From Acidobacteriaceae bacterium (GTDB taxonomy: Bacteria > Acidobacteriota > Terriglobia > Terriglobales > Acidobacteriaceae): a DNA stretch of 64,000 nt. Position 1 is the first letter of the stretch. The number at the start of each line of letters is the position of its first letter. The notes beneath the pieces were generated by a model, which was not told the origin of the DNA, ran no database searches, and was given only the letters and a program-made list of their open reading frames with translations. The position numbers and the translations under genes were made by a program. Shown piece by piece: positions 42,520-50,751 of the stretch. The stretch is from the NCBI GenBank assembly GCA_030041435.1, contig JASHNW010000042.1, positions 94,569 through 158,568 of the forward strand, given 5' to 3'.

Positions 42520-44171
42520 GGCGGGGGCTGCTGATGGTGGCCGTGCTGGCCGCGGCGGCGCACCTGGCGGCGCAGAGGGCGAGCCCAGCTGCAGTGGGAG
42601 CGACCGCCGATTCCTGGAGCATCAGCGGAACCATCGTGAGCGCGGCCACGGGAGCGCCGCTCGACCGGACAGAGGTGACACTGTCGACGACGGGCGCGAA
42701 CGGGACTGAACTGGGGGCGACGGTGACGGGAGAAGATGGCGCGTTCCGATTCGACGGGCTGGCGGCCGGCAAGTATGCGCTGCAGGCGTCTCGGCGCGGA
42801 TACATAACGGGCGGATACCAGGACCATGAGGCGTATTTCACGGCGATCGTTACGGGGCCCGGTCTCGACTCGCAGGGAATACGCTTTGAGCTGACTCCCG
42901 ATGGCGTGATCGACGGAACGGTGATGGACGACAACGGAGGTCCAATCGCGGGTGCGCGGGTGTCGCTTTTCCGGCAGGACGATTTCACGGGTGAGGGGAA
43001 GATCGTGGGCTCCGGCGAGGAGACGACCGACGACCGCGGGAGTTTTGAATTTACCGACCTGCGGCCGGGAACCTATTACGTGGATGTGGCGGCCACGCCG
43101 TGGTATGCCTTTGAGGCGCGCACTCGGCCTGACAACAGCGGCAACGAGCAGGCGGACGACGGGCAGGCGCAGTCGCCGCTGGATGTGGCGTACCCGGTGA
43201 CGTTTTATCCGAATGCGTCGGATTCGGCCTCGGCTACGCCGATCACCGTGAACGCCGGAGACCATGTCCAGGCGAGTTTTTCGCTCCACGCCGTGCCCGC
43301 AGTTCACATCCGGGTACAAGTGCCGGTAACCGGAGACCTGCGGCGCGGTATCCAGACGCCCATGGTGGCGGAAGATGTTTTCGGAACCGAGCAGGTGACC
43401 GGCATGGCCAATTTCATGATGAATCTCTCGAACAACACCATGACGTTCGATTTCGGCGCGCTGGCGCCGGGGCACTATTTGATCCGCCAGGGAGACGGAA
43501 ATGCGGCGCCTCTCGACGCCACGAGCAGTCGTACGCTGGATATGCCGTCGTCGCCGGGGGGCGTGGCGGTCAGCGGCAAGTTCGCGATGGCTTCGGGGAC
43601 GCCGCTGCCCGATCGCCTGTGGATGTGGCTCCGCCCCATTCCCGAGCGGCCGCAGCCCGGATCCGTGCGAGTGGAACGCGATGGCACTTTCAGTCTGGAC
43701 TCCGTTACACCGGGAACGTATGAGGTGATGGCCGGCGGGGGGGGCGGGGGCACGCTGGTGGTGGCGCAGATGGCGGCATCCGGCTCGGAGGTGCACGGAG
43801 ACCGGATTACGGTGGGGACCGATCCGGTGCTGCTGGCGGCGACGCTGGCCGCAGGCTCGACGACGATCAACGGTTTTGCGCAGCGCGGCGGCAAAGGCGT
43901 GGGCGGGACGATGGTCGTCCTGGTTCCGAACGATCCCGATGCCAGCACCGAGCTGTTTCGCCGCGATCAGAGCGACTCAGACGGGAGCTTCACGCTACAC
44001 GACGTGGTTCCGGGAAATTACACGCTGGTCTCGATCGAGAATGGCTGGACGCTGGATTGGGCGAAGCGCGAGGCGATGGCGCCGTATCTGGCGCATGGAT
44101 TGAAAGTGCAGGTGGGAGGGAATGAGAAGACGATGAATCTGCCCGCGCCGGTTGCGGTGCAGGGGCAGTGA
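42516..44171 (+). CDS. secreted carboxypeptidase-regulatory-like domain protein 2
   Basis: 551 aa. The GTG overlaps the TGA of protein 1 (GTGA), so the two are coupled; the frame open further upstream is a shadow. A signal peptide (LLMVAVLAAAAHLAAQ) precedes modules SWSISGTIVSAATGAPLDRT with GAFRFDGLAAGKYALQASRR, then GVIDGTVMDDNGGPIAGARV with SFEFTDLRPGTYYVDVA, and a last one with GSFTLHDVVPGNYTLVSI. It is a paralogue of its neighbour with the same architecture. Probably surface-exposed or periplasmic; no catalytic motif was seen. Confidence 0.85.
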   Translation: MRRGLLMVAVLAAAAHLAAQRASPAAVGATADSWSISGTIVSAATGAPLDRTEVTLSTTGANGTELGATVTGEDGAFRFDGLAAGKYALQASRRGYITGGYQDHEAYFTAIVTGPGLDSQGIRFELTPDGVIDGTVMDDNGGPIAGARVSLFRQDDFTGEGKIVGSGEETTDDRGSFEFTDLRPGTYYVDVAATPWYAFEARTRPDNSGNEQADDGQAQSPLDVAYPVTFYPNASDSASATPITVNAGDHVQASFSLHAVPAVHIRVQVPVTGDLRRGIQTPMVAEDVFGTEQVTGMANFMMNLSNNTMTFDFGALAPGHYLIRQGDGNAAPLDATSSRTLDMPSSPGGVAVSGKFAMASGTPLPDRLWMWLRPIPERPQPGSVRVERDGTFSLDSVTPGTYEVMAGGGGGGTLVVAQMAASGSEVHGDRITVGTDPVLLAATLAAGSTTINGFAQRGGKGVGGTMVVLVPNDPDASTELFRRDQSDSDGSFTLHDVVPGNYTLVSIENGWTLDWAKREAMAPYLAHGLKVQVGGNEKTMNLPAPVAVQGQ

Positions 44172-44174
44172 GCG

Positions 44175-44969
44175 TTATTTCACACGGAGCACGATCAGCG
44201 AGGCGTCATCGAGGAATTTTCCGCGGCAGAAATGCGAAGCCGCTGCGAGAATCTCTCTGCCCAGGCGCTCGGCGCCCTGGGAGCGCGCAGACTGCACGAG
44301 AGCGATCAGGCGCTGGTAGCCGAATTCCTCGCCGCGACGGCCTTCGGCTTCGATCACGCCATCGGTGAGCAACAGAAGGGTGTCGCCGGAGCGCAGCTGG
44401 ATTTGCTGATCCTGGTAGAGCCAGTGGGAAAACAGGCCGAGCACGCCGCTGAAACTGGCCGGGAATTCGACGCAGCCGTCGGCGCGGATCAGCACCGGGA
44501 GGCAATGACCGGCGTTCTCGTAATGCAGGACCTGCCCGCCGCGGTCGAGCATGCCGTAGAACATGGTGACGTATTTTCCGGTGGGGATCTGGCCGCAGAG
44601 AGCGCGGTTCACGCGGCTGCAGAGGTCGGCGGGGGTTGCGGACTCCGGCGCCAGGGCGCGAACGGCGGCCCGCAGATCGCTCATCAGGTTCGCCGCGCTC
44701 AGTCCCTTGCCGGAAACGTCGGCCGTGCAAAGGGCGACGCGGCCCTCGGTGAGCGGGATGACATCGAAATAGTCGCCGCTGACGACGCTGGAAGGTTTCC
44801 AGGCGCAGGCGATGTCGAAGCCGTCGACTTGCGGAATCTCGCGCAGCAGCAGACGTTCCTGGAGGGCGCGCGCCTGCTCGGTTTCGGCCTGCCGCGCGCG
44901 GCGGCCAATAGGGGTGAGCCTCATCAGCTCGCTGAAGCCGCGCCTGACCTCGGACGGGGATGGGATCAC
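44175..44969 (-). CDS. SpoIIE/RsbU-type PP2C phosphatase
   Basis: 264 aa. After a short coiled N-terminus (RRARQAETEQARALQERLLL) the PP2C-like domain has ACAWKPSSVVSGDYFDVIPL, CTADVSGKGLSAANLMSDLR, FYGMLDRGGQVLHYENAGHC, LLLLTDGVIEAEG and DDASLIVLRVK, with the metal-binding aspartates in place (GDYFD, ADVSGKG, TDGV, DDAS). It should dephosphorylate a STAS protein such as the one at 40318-40665. It has no sensor domain of its own. A GTG start without a good ribosome site was used; the ATG at 44924 is an alternative. Confidence 0.9.
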   Translation of the reverse strand: MIPSPSEVRRGFSELMRLTPIGRRARQAETEQARALQERLLLREIPQVDGFDIACAWKPSSVVSGDYFDVIPLTEGRVALCTADVSGKGLSAANLMSDLRAAVRALAPESATPADLCSRVNRALCGQIPTGKYVTMFYGMLDRGGQVLHYENAGHCLPVLIRADGCVEFPASFSGVLGLFSHWLYQDQQIQLRSGDTLLLLTDGVIEAEGRRGEEFGYQRLIALVQSARSQGAERLGREILAAASHFCRGKFLDDASLIVLRVK

Positions 44970-45080
44970 GCAGCCAGCGTATCAAGGATTGGCCAATGAG
45001 GGAATCCTTCTGTACGAGAGTTCACGCGCCTGGAAGAAAGGCCGGTGGCCTCTAAAAAATCTTTGCCGGCGGGAGCCAAG

Positions 45081-45110
45081 AAAAAAGCGCATCCCGCGAA
45101 GGGATGCGCC
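45081..45110 (-). terminator. intrinsic terminator of the ribosomal supercluster
   Basis: On the minus strand GCGCATCCC and GGGATGCGC form a perfect 9-bp stem around a TTCGC loop, followed by TTTTTT. It lies 26 bases after the rplQ stop and closes the S10-spc-alpha transcript. Confidence 0.92.
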
Positions 45111-45135
45111 CTGGTGCATGGCTGGCAGGAGTGGC

Positions 45136-45621
45136 TTAGGAGGCTTTCTCTTCGCCGCCTTCAGCGCCCTCGGCCTTTTCGCTTTCGGCCATGGCCTTCT
45201 GCATTTCCTCGCGGCGTTTGGCGCGGGCTTCGGCGCGCTTCTGGCGCTTCTCGTCGAGGACCTGCTCGGCATCGACCAGCTCGATGAAGACCTTTTCGGC
45301 GCCGTCGCCCTGGCGGAATCCGGCACGGATGATGCGCAGATAGCCGCCGTTGCGATCGCCGTAGCGCGGCGCGACGGTGTCGAAGAGGCGCGTGACGGCT
45401 TCGCTGGTCTGGAGAAATGACAGCGCCTGGCGGCGGGCGTGGAGGTCGCCCTTCTTGCCGAGAGTGATGAGCTTCTCCACGTGCGGCCGCGCGGCTTTGG
45501 CTTTGGCCACGGTGGTCACGACGCGATCTTCGAGAAGAATGGAGGTGACCAGGTTCCGCAGGAGCGCGCGGCGATGGCTGGTGTTCCTTCCCAGTTTGTA
45601 ACCTGCATTGCGATGACGCAT
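45136..45621 (-). CDS. rplQ: 50S ribosomal protein bL17
   Basis: 161 aa, against about 120-130 in most bacteria. MRHRNAGYKLGRNTSHRRAL and LVTSILLEDRVVTTVAKAKA are the bL17 hallmarks. The globular part ends about residue 118; the rest is a charged helix (EKRQKRAEARAKRREEMQKA) and an acidic tail rich in Glu and Ala. It is the last gene of the supercluster, after rpoA, with a heptamer-repeat spacer between them and a terminator behind it. Confidence 0.97.
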   Translation of the reverse strand: MRHRNAGYKLGRNTSHRRALLRNLVTSILLEDRVVTTVAKAKAARPHVEKLITLGKKGDLHARRQALSFLQTSEAVTRLFDTVAPRYGDRNGGYLRIIRAGFRQGDGAEKVFIELVDAEQVLDEKRQKRAEARAKRREEMQKAMAESEKAEGAEGGEEKAS

Positions 45622-45628
45622 CTTTCAG

Positions 45629-45726
45629 TCCTTAGTTCCCAGTTGTTAGTTCTTAGTTGCTGGTTGTTAGTCTCCGGTGCTCGTCCCGATGCGCACTGAA
45701 GACTAACAACTAGTCACAAACAACTG
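45629..45726. repeat. inverted heptamer arrays between rpoA and rplQ (core TTAGT)
   Basis: Left arm: CCTTAGT, TCCCAGT, TGTTAGT, TCTTAGT, TGCTGGT, TGTTAGT (7-bp period). Right arm: ACTAACA, ACTAGTC, ACAAACA. The arms are largely complementary across a 28-base loop and lie directly behind the rpoA stop on the transcript. Confidence 0.8.
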
Positions 45727-45729
45727 CCT

Positions 45730-46824
45730 TTAGAAGTTCTCCGTTTCGGGCTGGATAGGCAGATCCGAGTCCAGTCCGTCTTCCTCGTCGTCGTCGTAGC
45801 GGCTGTAGCTGGCGGCGAGCTGGGCGGCCGGCAGGACGCTGGTCGGTCCCGGCACCGCGTTGCCCTGCTCGTCGATGCGCATGCCCAGCGACAGACCCAT
45901 CTGCGCGAGGATTTCCTTAATTTCGTTCAGCGACTTGCGGCCGAAGTTCTTGGTCTTCAGCATCTCGGCTTCGGTCTTCTGCACCAGCTCGCCGATGGTC
46001 TGAATGTTGGCATTCTTGAGGCAGTTGTAGCTGCGCACGCTCAGCTCCAGCTCTTCGACGGAACGGTTGAGGTTCTCGTTCTTGAGCTGGATGCGGCCTT
46101 CTTCGGCGTGGCTGTCAGCTTCGATCTCTTCCTCGAAGTTGATGAAGATGCTCATGTGGTCCTTGAGCAGCTTGGCGGCGAGGCCGATGGCGTCGGCGGG
46201 AAGCACGGAGCCGTTGGTCCAGACTTCGAGCGTCAGCTTGTCGTAGTCGGTGATCTGGCCGAGACGCGCAGCGTCGACGGTGAAGTTGACCTTGCGCACG
46301 GGCGAGTGCACCGAGTCGACGGGAATGAAACCGATGCCGAGGTCGGAGTCGAAGTTCTTGTCGGCAGAGACATAGCCGCGGCCGCGCTTCAGGCGCATCT
46401 CCATGCTGAGCCGTCCGCCTTCGCTGACGGTGGCGATATAGACATCCTTGTCGAGAATTTCCACGTCGCCGTCGGCTTCGATCATGCCGGCGGTCACCAC
46501 TCCAGGCTGTTCGGCGTTCAGGTAAAGAGCCTTGGGGCCGTCGCCGTTCAGCTTGAACGGGACCTGCTTCAGATTGAGCAGAATGTCGGTCGCGTCTTCG
46601 ACCACGCCGGTGATCGACTGGAATTCGTGGAGAACTCCCTCGATGCGAACCGCGGTGACGGCTGCGCCCTCAATGGAGGACAGCAGGGTGCGCCGCAGGG
46701 CGTTGCCAATGGTGGTGCCGAATCCGCGCTCAAAGGGCTGCGCGCTGAACCTGCCGTATTTCTCGGTGAGCGTCTCCGTATCCACGGCCAGACGCTTGGG
46801 TTTTTGGAATCCTCTCCACAGCAT
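45730..46824 (-). CDS. rpoA: RNA polymerase alpha subunit
   Basis: 364 aa. The N-terminal assembly domain has [20 protein letters not shown] and [19 protein letters not shown]. The C-terminal DNA-binding domain has [20 protein letters not shown] and [20 protein letters not shown], ending about residue 325. A further 35 residues form an acidic tail ([17 protein letters not shown]), longer than in E. coli. It is encoded in the alpha operon between rpsD and rplQ as usual. Confidence 0.98.
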   Translation of the reverse strand: MLWRGFQKPKRLAVDTETLTEKYGRFSAQPFERGFGTTIGNALRRTLLSSIEGAAVTAVRIEGVLHEFQSITGVVEDATDILLNLKQVPFKLNGDGPKALYLNAEQPGVVTAGMIEADGDVEILDKDVYIATVSEGGRLSMEMRLKRGRGYVSADKNFDSDLGIGFIPVDSVHSPVRKVNFTVDAARLGQITDYDKLTLEVWTNGSVLPADAIGLAAKLLKDHMSIFINFEEEIEADSHAEEGRIQLKNENLNRSVEELELSVRSYNCLKNANIQTIGELVQKTEAEMLKTKNFGRKSLNEIKEILAQMGLSLGMRIDEQGNAVPGPTSVLPAAQLAASYSRYDDDEEDGLDSDLPIQPETENF

Positions 46825-46929
46825 GTTGAATCACCTTTCGCACAGCGACGCGAAGCATTTTGCGGCGCCTGTGCCGTTGGCTCCTTCTCAGGATGGTTAA
46901 GTTTTCCGCGATGATCTGCGGTGCTGCAG

Positions 46930-46992
46930 CCAGTAGCCTGGAGCCCGGAGCTGGGAGCGAATGGCTCCCGACTCCGAGCTCCTGCCTCCTGG
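46930..46992. repeat. inverted heptamer arrays between rpsD and rpoA (core GGAGC)
   Basis: Left arm AGTAGCC, TGGAGCC, CGGAGCT, GGGAGCG; right arm GGCTCCC, GACTCCG, AGCTCCT, GCCTCCT. Same 7-bp period with a different core and both arms changed together, with only a few bases of loop; it abuts the rpsD stop. Confidence 0.8.
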
Positions 46993-46993
46993 C

Positions 46994-47623
46994 CTACTTC
47001 GAATACAGTTCGACGATCAGCTGCTCGTTGACGGGCAGGTTGATGTCTTCGCGCTTTGGCAGCGAGAGCACCTTGCCGCTCAGGCTGTTCGGATCCGTGC
47101 TCAGCCAGGCCGGCGGGGGCTGGTGGCTGGCGAACTCGCGCGAAGTTTCGACGACGCTTAGCTTCGTGCTGTTCGGCCGGATTCTGATCTCGTCACCCAC
47201 GCCTACCTGGAACGAAGGGATGTTCACCTTACGGCCGTTTACTTCCACATGGCCGTGACGGACGATCTGGCGGGCCTGGCGGCGCGAGCTGGCGAAGCCG
47301 AGGCGGAAAGTCACGTTGTCCAGACGCCGCTCCAGCTGCTGGAGGAGCAGCTCGCCGGTGACGCCGGGCGTGCGCGAAGCTTTCTCGTAGTATTCGCGGA
47401 ACTGCCCTTCGAGGGCGAAGTAGATGCGGCGCGCTTTTTGCTTCTCGCGCAGCTGCAGGCCGTAGCCGACGATCTTCGCCTTACGGTCGCGGCCGTGCTG
47501 GCCAGGGGCAAAATTGCGCTTCTCAATGGGGCACTTGTCGCTGGTGCATTTGGTGCCCTTCAGGAACAACTTCATGCCTTCGCGCCGGCAAAGGCGGCAA
47601 ACGGCTCCGGTATAACGTGCCAA
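46994..47623 (-). CDS. rpsD: 30S ribosomal protein uS4
   Basis: 209 aa, standard length. The N-terminus carries four cysteines (C9, C12, C26, C31) in CRLCRREG and [16 protein letters not shown], so this is the zinc-binding C+ form. The S4 RNA-binding domain follows ([20 protein letters not shown] and [20 protein letters not shown]). uS4 nucleates 30S assembly and in some bacteria represses the alpha operon by binding mRNA; the spacers on both sides here form strong repeat hairpins. Confidence 0.98.
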   Translation of the reverse strand: MARYTGAVCRLCRREGMKLFLKGTKCTSDKCPIEKRNFAPGQHGRDRKAKIVGYGLQLREKQKARRIYFALEGQFREYYEKASRTPGVTGELLLQQLERRLDNVTFRLGFASSRRQARQIVRHGHVEVNGRKVNIPSFQVGVGDEIRIRPNSTKLSVVETSREFASHQPPPAWLSTDPNSLSGKVLSLPKREDINLPVNEQLIVELYSK

Positions 47624-47690
47624 TGCATTCTCCTTGGTTCAGAGGCCGACCGGTTTACGGGGCGTAGCCCTTTCCTCCCGGTCCTGGAAC

Positions 47691-47815
47691 AGCTATTCGC
47701 CATTAGCTCCTAGCCGTTAGCTCAATTTGTTCGGGGCGAGCGTTAACTCCTGCTCGCCCAACTTATTTTACCTTATCGCCGCTCCAGCTAAAAGCTAAGA
47801 GCTAACCGCTAAGGG
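47691..47815. repeat. inverted heptamer arrays between rpsK and rpsD (core TTAGC)
   Basis: Left arm with CATTAGC, TCCTAGC, CGTTAGC; right arm with AGCTAAA, AGCTAAG, AGCTAAC, CGCTAAG. The loop carries its own stem, GGGCGAGC/GCTCGCCC. The right arm ends at the rpsK stop codon. Confidence 0.85.
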
Positions 47816-48244
47816 CTAGACTCTGCGCCGCTTGGGCGGACGGCAGCCGTTGTGCGGGATGGGGGTGACGTCGCGGATGGAGCGGACTTCGATCCCCGCG
47901 GCGGCCAGAGCGCGCACCGCCGATTCGCGACCCGAACCCGGCCCGCTGACGCGCACGTCGACGGAGCGGACGCCGTGATCGCGCGCCATGTTGGCGGCGT
48001 TCATGGCGGCCTGCTGCGCGGCGAACGGGGTGCCCTTGCGCGACCCGCGGAAGCCGAGCGAGCCCGAGCTCTTCCACGAGAGCGTATTGCCCTGCTGGTC
48101 GGTGATGGTCACGATGGTGTTGTTGAACGAGGCCTGAATGTGGACCAGTCCGAACGGCACATTGCGGCGCTCGCGCTTCTTGAACTTCTTGTTGCGGGCG
48201 GCCTTGCCGGTTTTGCCCGCAGCCGGTTTCTGTTCCTTCGCCAT
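47816..48244 (-). CDS. rpsK: 30S ribosomal protein uS11
   Basis: 142 aa. A basic N-terminal extension ([20 protein letters not shown]) precedes the core [40 protein letters not shown] and a C-terminus with [18 protein letters not shown]. It binds the 30S platform with bS6/bS18/bS21. Its ATG overlaps the rpsM stop by one base (TAATG), the usual coupling. Confidence 0.98.
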   Translation of the reverse strand: MAKEQKPAAGKTGKAARNKKFKKRERRNVPFGLVHIQASFNNTIVTITDQQGNTLSWKSSGSLGFRGSRKGTPFAAQQAAMNAANMARDHGVRSVDVRVSGPGSGRESAVRALAAAGIEVRSIRDVTPIPHNGCRPPKRRRV

Positions 48245-48630
48245 TAGGTCTTCGCCGTCGCTTTCTTCTTATTGGCCACCGTGCCCTTACGCGGCCCCTT
48301 GCGGGTGCGGGCATTGGTATGGGTGCGCTGACCGCGCGTGGGCAGGCTGCGGCGGTGCCGCAGGCCGCGATAGGACTGGATGTCGACCAGCCGCTTGATG
48401 TGCATGGTGACATCCTTGCGGAGATCGCCTTCCACATCGCCCTGCTCCTCGATGACCTGACGGATGCGGTTGACCTCGTCTTCGCCGAGGTCCTGGATTT
48501 TGCGGAACGGATCGACGGTGGCGGCGCTGAGGATCCTGAGCGCGCGCGGCTGGCCGATGCCGTAGATGTAGGTCAGCGCGATTCTCGCCTGCTTGTTACG
48601 GGGGAGATCGACGCCTGCAATACGTGCCAT
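48244..48630 (-). CDS. rpsM: 30S ribosomal protein uS13
   Basis: 128 aa. [20 protein letters not shown] with [12 protein letters not shown] is the uS13 signature; [20 protein letters not shown] precedes the basic C-terminal tail that reaches the P-site tRNA. It sits at the 30S head contacting 50S. The spacer to rpmJ holds a short hairpin rather than a heptamer array. Confidence 0.98.
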   Translation of the reverse strand: MARIAGVDLPRNKQARIALTYIYGIGQPRALRILSAATVDPFRKIQDLGEDEVNRIRQVIEEQGDVEGDLRKDVTMHIKRLVDIQSYRGLRHRRSLPTRGQRTHTNARTRKGPRKGTVANKKKATAKT

Positions 48631-48759
48631 ACAGTGTCCTTCAATTTGCTCGCGGCGGTGGACTGCCGGTTGCGGTTATGCCGGCGCGGTGTCGAGCCGG
48701 AGGGTCGAGAGTCTGAAGTTAGCTTCGGGGTTCCTCGCAAGCCTGACTGCGGCTAACTC

Positions 48760-48780
48760 GCCCCTGCCCCATGCAGGGGC
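48760..48780 (-). promoter_or_regulatory. hairpin in the rpmJ-rpsM spacer
   Basis: GCCCCTGC pairs perfectly with GCAGGGGC around a 5-base loop, 23 bases after the rpmJ stop, without a U-tract. The remaining 172-base spacer shows nothing else clear. It may stabilise or attenuate the transcript. Confidence 0.45.
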
Positions 48781-48802
48781 ACAACTCTCAAAATGCGCCG
48801 GG

Positions 48803-48916
48803 TTACCCCTGGCGCTGCTTATGCTTCGGGTTCTCGCAGATCACGCGCACCACCCCGCGGCGGTGGATGACCTTGCACTTGTCGCAAATCTTCTTAACCG
48901 ATGCCCGAACCTTCAT
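48803..48916 (-). CDS. rpmJ: 50S ribosomal protein bL36
   Basis: 37 aa, the normal size. It reads [20 protein letters not shown] and then [16 protein letters not shown]. The zinc ligands C11, C14, C27 and H32 are intact, so this is the zinc-binding form. GAGG lies six bases before the ATG. It lies between infA and rpsM, the standard place. Confidence 0.97.
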   Translation of the reverse strand: MKVRASVKKICDKCKVIHRRGVVRVICENPKHKQRQG

Positions 48917-48924
48917 GAAAACCT

Positions 48925-49026
48925 CAGCCTTTAGCCATTAGCTTTTAGCTGCTAGCTTTTGGCGGCACACGCAAGCGCCGATTGCGCCGCAGCTCTGGCT
49001 AAAAGCTAACGGCTAAAAGCTAATCG
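48925..49026. repeat. inverted heptamer arrays between infA and rpmJ (core TTAGC)
   Basis: Left arm CTTTAGC, CATTAGC, TTTTAGC, TGCTAGC; right arm GGCTAAA, AGCTAAC, GGCTAAA, AGCTAAT. The two arms are almost perfectly complementary, and the right arm touches the infA stop. One of the clearest examples in the window. Confidence 0.88.
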
Positions 49027-49248
49027 CTATTTGTAGCGGTAGACGATGCGTCCGCGATTGAGATCGTACGGACTCAGTTCCACCGCAACCCGGTCGCCGG
49101 GAAGAATTCGGATGAAGTTCTTCCTCATGCGCCCTGAGACGTGGGCCAATACCTCATGCCCGCCGCTCTCGAGCTTGACCTTGAACATCGCATTCGGCAA
49201 CGTCTCGAGAACCGTTGCCATGACCTCAATCGCGTCTTCCTTCGACAA
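49027..49248 (-). CDS. infA: translation initiation factor IF-1
   Basis: 73 aa OB-fold protein: [40 protein letters not shown] and [20 protein letters not shown] match IF-1 throughout. It binds the 30S A site during initiation. It follows map by 29 bp in the usual map-infA-rpmJ order. Confidence 0.98.
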   Translation of the reverse strand: MSKEDAIEVMATVLETLPNAMFKVKLESGGHEVLAHVSGRMRKNFIRILPGDRVAVELSPYDLNRGRIVYRYK

Positions 49249-49277
49249 TCGTTATCCTTATCGTTTCTGCGTCTTCC

Positions 49278-50030
49278 CTACCGCGTCAGCACCAGAGCGC
49301 CCTCGTCGGTGACGGCCACGGTGTGCTCAAAGTGCGCGCTCAGGCTCCCGTCTTCCGTCACCGCCGTCCAGCCGTCCTTCAGTACCTGCACACCCGGACG
49401 CCCTGCGTTCACCATGGGCTCGATGGCGAGCACCATACCGGCCTTCAGCTTCTGCCCGAGCCCGCGGGTTCCGTAATTAGGAACCTGCGGATCCTCGTGC
49501 AGCCTCGTCCCGATCCCGTGACCCACAAAATCCCGCACTACGCTGAACCCTTCGGCTTCGACCGTTTCCTGCACCGCCGCGCCCACATCGCCCAGCGTGG
49601 CTCCGGCCTTCACCTCGCGGATGGCGCTGGCCAGGGACGCCTCGGTCACGGCCAGCAACTTCTTCGTCCTGGCCGCAACTTCCCGGCCAACAGCGACGGT
49701 AATCGCCGAATCGCCGTAGTACCCGTCCATCACCACGCCGGTATCGATGGAAACGATATCGCCGTCGCGCAGCTTCCGTTCTGCCGAAGGGATGCCATGC
49801 ACCACCTCGTCGTTCATCGAGGTGCACAGCACACAGGGATATCCGCGGTATCCCTTAAATGCCGGAGTCGCCCCCAGCTCCCTGATTTTCACCGCGGCCG
49901 CCGTCTCCAGATCCAGAGTCGTCGCCCCCGGTTTGACTGCTTTGCGAACATGTTCGAGGACTTCCCGAACCACCTGCCCGCTGCGCCGCAGTTTTTCAAT
50001 TTCCTGCGGCGTCCTGATCGTAATGGCCAC
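49278..50030 (-). CDS. map: type I methionine aminopeptidase
   Basis: 250 aa. The five metal ligands are visible: D96 (VSIDTG), D107 (YYGDSA), H171 (VGHGIG), E204 (AIEPMV) and E235 (HFEHT). It removes the initiator methionine from nascent proteins. It starts four bases after the adk stop in the normal spc-region order. No N-terminal extension. Confidence 0.98.
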   Translation of the reverse strand: MAITIRTPQEIEKLRRSGQVVREVLEHVRKAVKPGATTLDLETAAAVKIRELGATPAFKGYRGYPCVLCTSMNDEVVHGIPSAERKLRDGDIVSIDTGVVMDGYYGDSAITVAVGREVAARTKKLLAVTEASLASAIREVKAGATLGDVGAAVQETVEAEGFSVVRDFVGHGIGTRLHEDPQVPNYGTRGLGQKLKAGMVLAIEPMVNAGRPGVQVLKDGWTAVTEDGSLSAHFEHTVAVTDEGALVLTR

Positions 50031-50034
50031 CCGT

Positions 50035-50751
50035 TCAGCTCCTCAGGCGCGCCACTGCGGCAATTACTGCGGCCGCGACTGCGTCCACCGGCTGCTCGCC
50101 ATTGACTTCCTCGAAGCGTCCGAGAGCACGGTAATGCTCCACAACCGGAGCCGTCTGCGACTCATAGGTCCGCATCCGCTCCCGGAACACTTCCTCGGTA
50201 TCGTCGGATCGCCGCACCAGCGGTGTGCCGTCCAGGTCGCACTTCTCATCGACCCTGGGCGGCTGCAGGTAGATGTTGTAGATCGTCCCGCAGGCTGCGC
50301 ACGTGCGCCGCCCGGTAATACGGCGCAGTAACTGATTATAACTGACCTGGATACTGACCGCAATCACCGGCAGGGCTTTAGGATCGGCGCCGATATGCTG
50401 GTCCAGCCAGGCGGCCTGAGGGAGGGTGCGGGGGTAGCCGTCGAGGATATAGCCGACCTGGGTGTCAGGCTGTTTCAGCCTCGCAGCGACCATCTGGTTC
50501 ACCACGTCGTCGGAGACCAGCTTGCCCTGGTCCATGAGCTGTTTTGCCTGAATGCCGAGCGCGGTTCCGTGGTCGCGGTGGTAACGGAGCAGGTCGCCGG
50601 TAGAAATCTGGGGTATGCCCCATTTGGCGACCAGCTCTTTGGCCTGTGTTCCCTTGCCGACGCCGGGAGCGCCGAGCAGCAAAATTGGCCCCGGAGTCAC
50701 ATTCAACGATTGCCTTTTCTCCCCCTGCACATCCGCTGCAGCGACTGCCAT
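50035..50751 (-). CDS. adk: adenylate kinase, zinc-type LID
   Basis: 238 aa. The P-loop GAPGVGKGTQ and the NMP site (GIPQISTGDLLRYHRDHGTA) are intact. The LID carries CAACGTIYN and later KCDLDG, a Cys3/Asp zinc site. It interconverts ATP, AMP and ADP. A 20-residue N-terminal extension (AVAAADVQGEKRQSLNVTP) precedes the usual start; the ATG used overlaps the secY stop (TAATG), so coupling supports it. Confidence 0.97.
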   Translation of the reverse strand: MAVAAADVQGEKRQSLNVTPGPILLLGAPGVGKGTQAKELVAKWGIPQISTGDLLRYHRDHGTALGIQAKQLMDQGKLVSDDVVNQMVAARLKQPDTQVGYILDGYPRTLPQAAWLDQHIGADPKALPVIAVSIQVSYNQLLRRITGRRTCAACGTIYNIYLQPPRVDEKCDLDGTPLVRRSDDTEEVFRERMRTYESQTAPVVEHYRALGRFEEVNGEQPVDAVAAAVIAAVARLRS

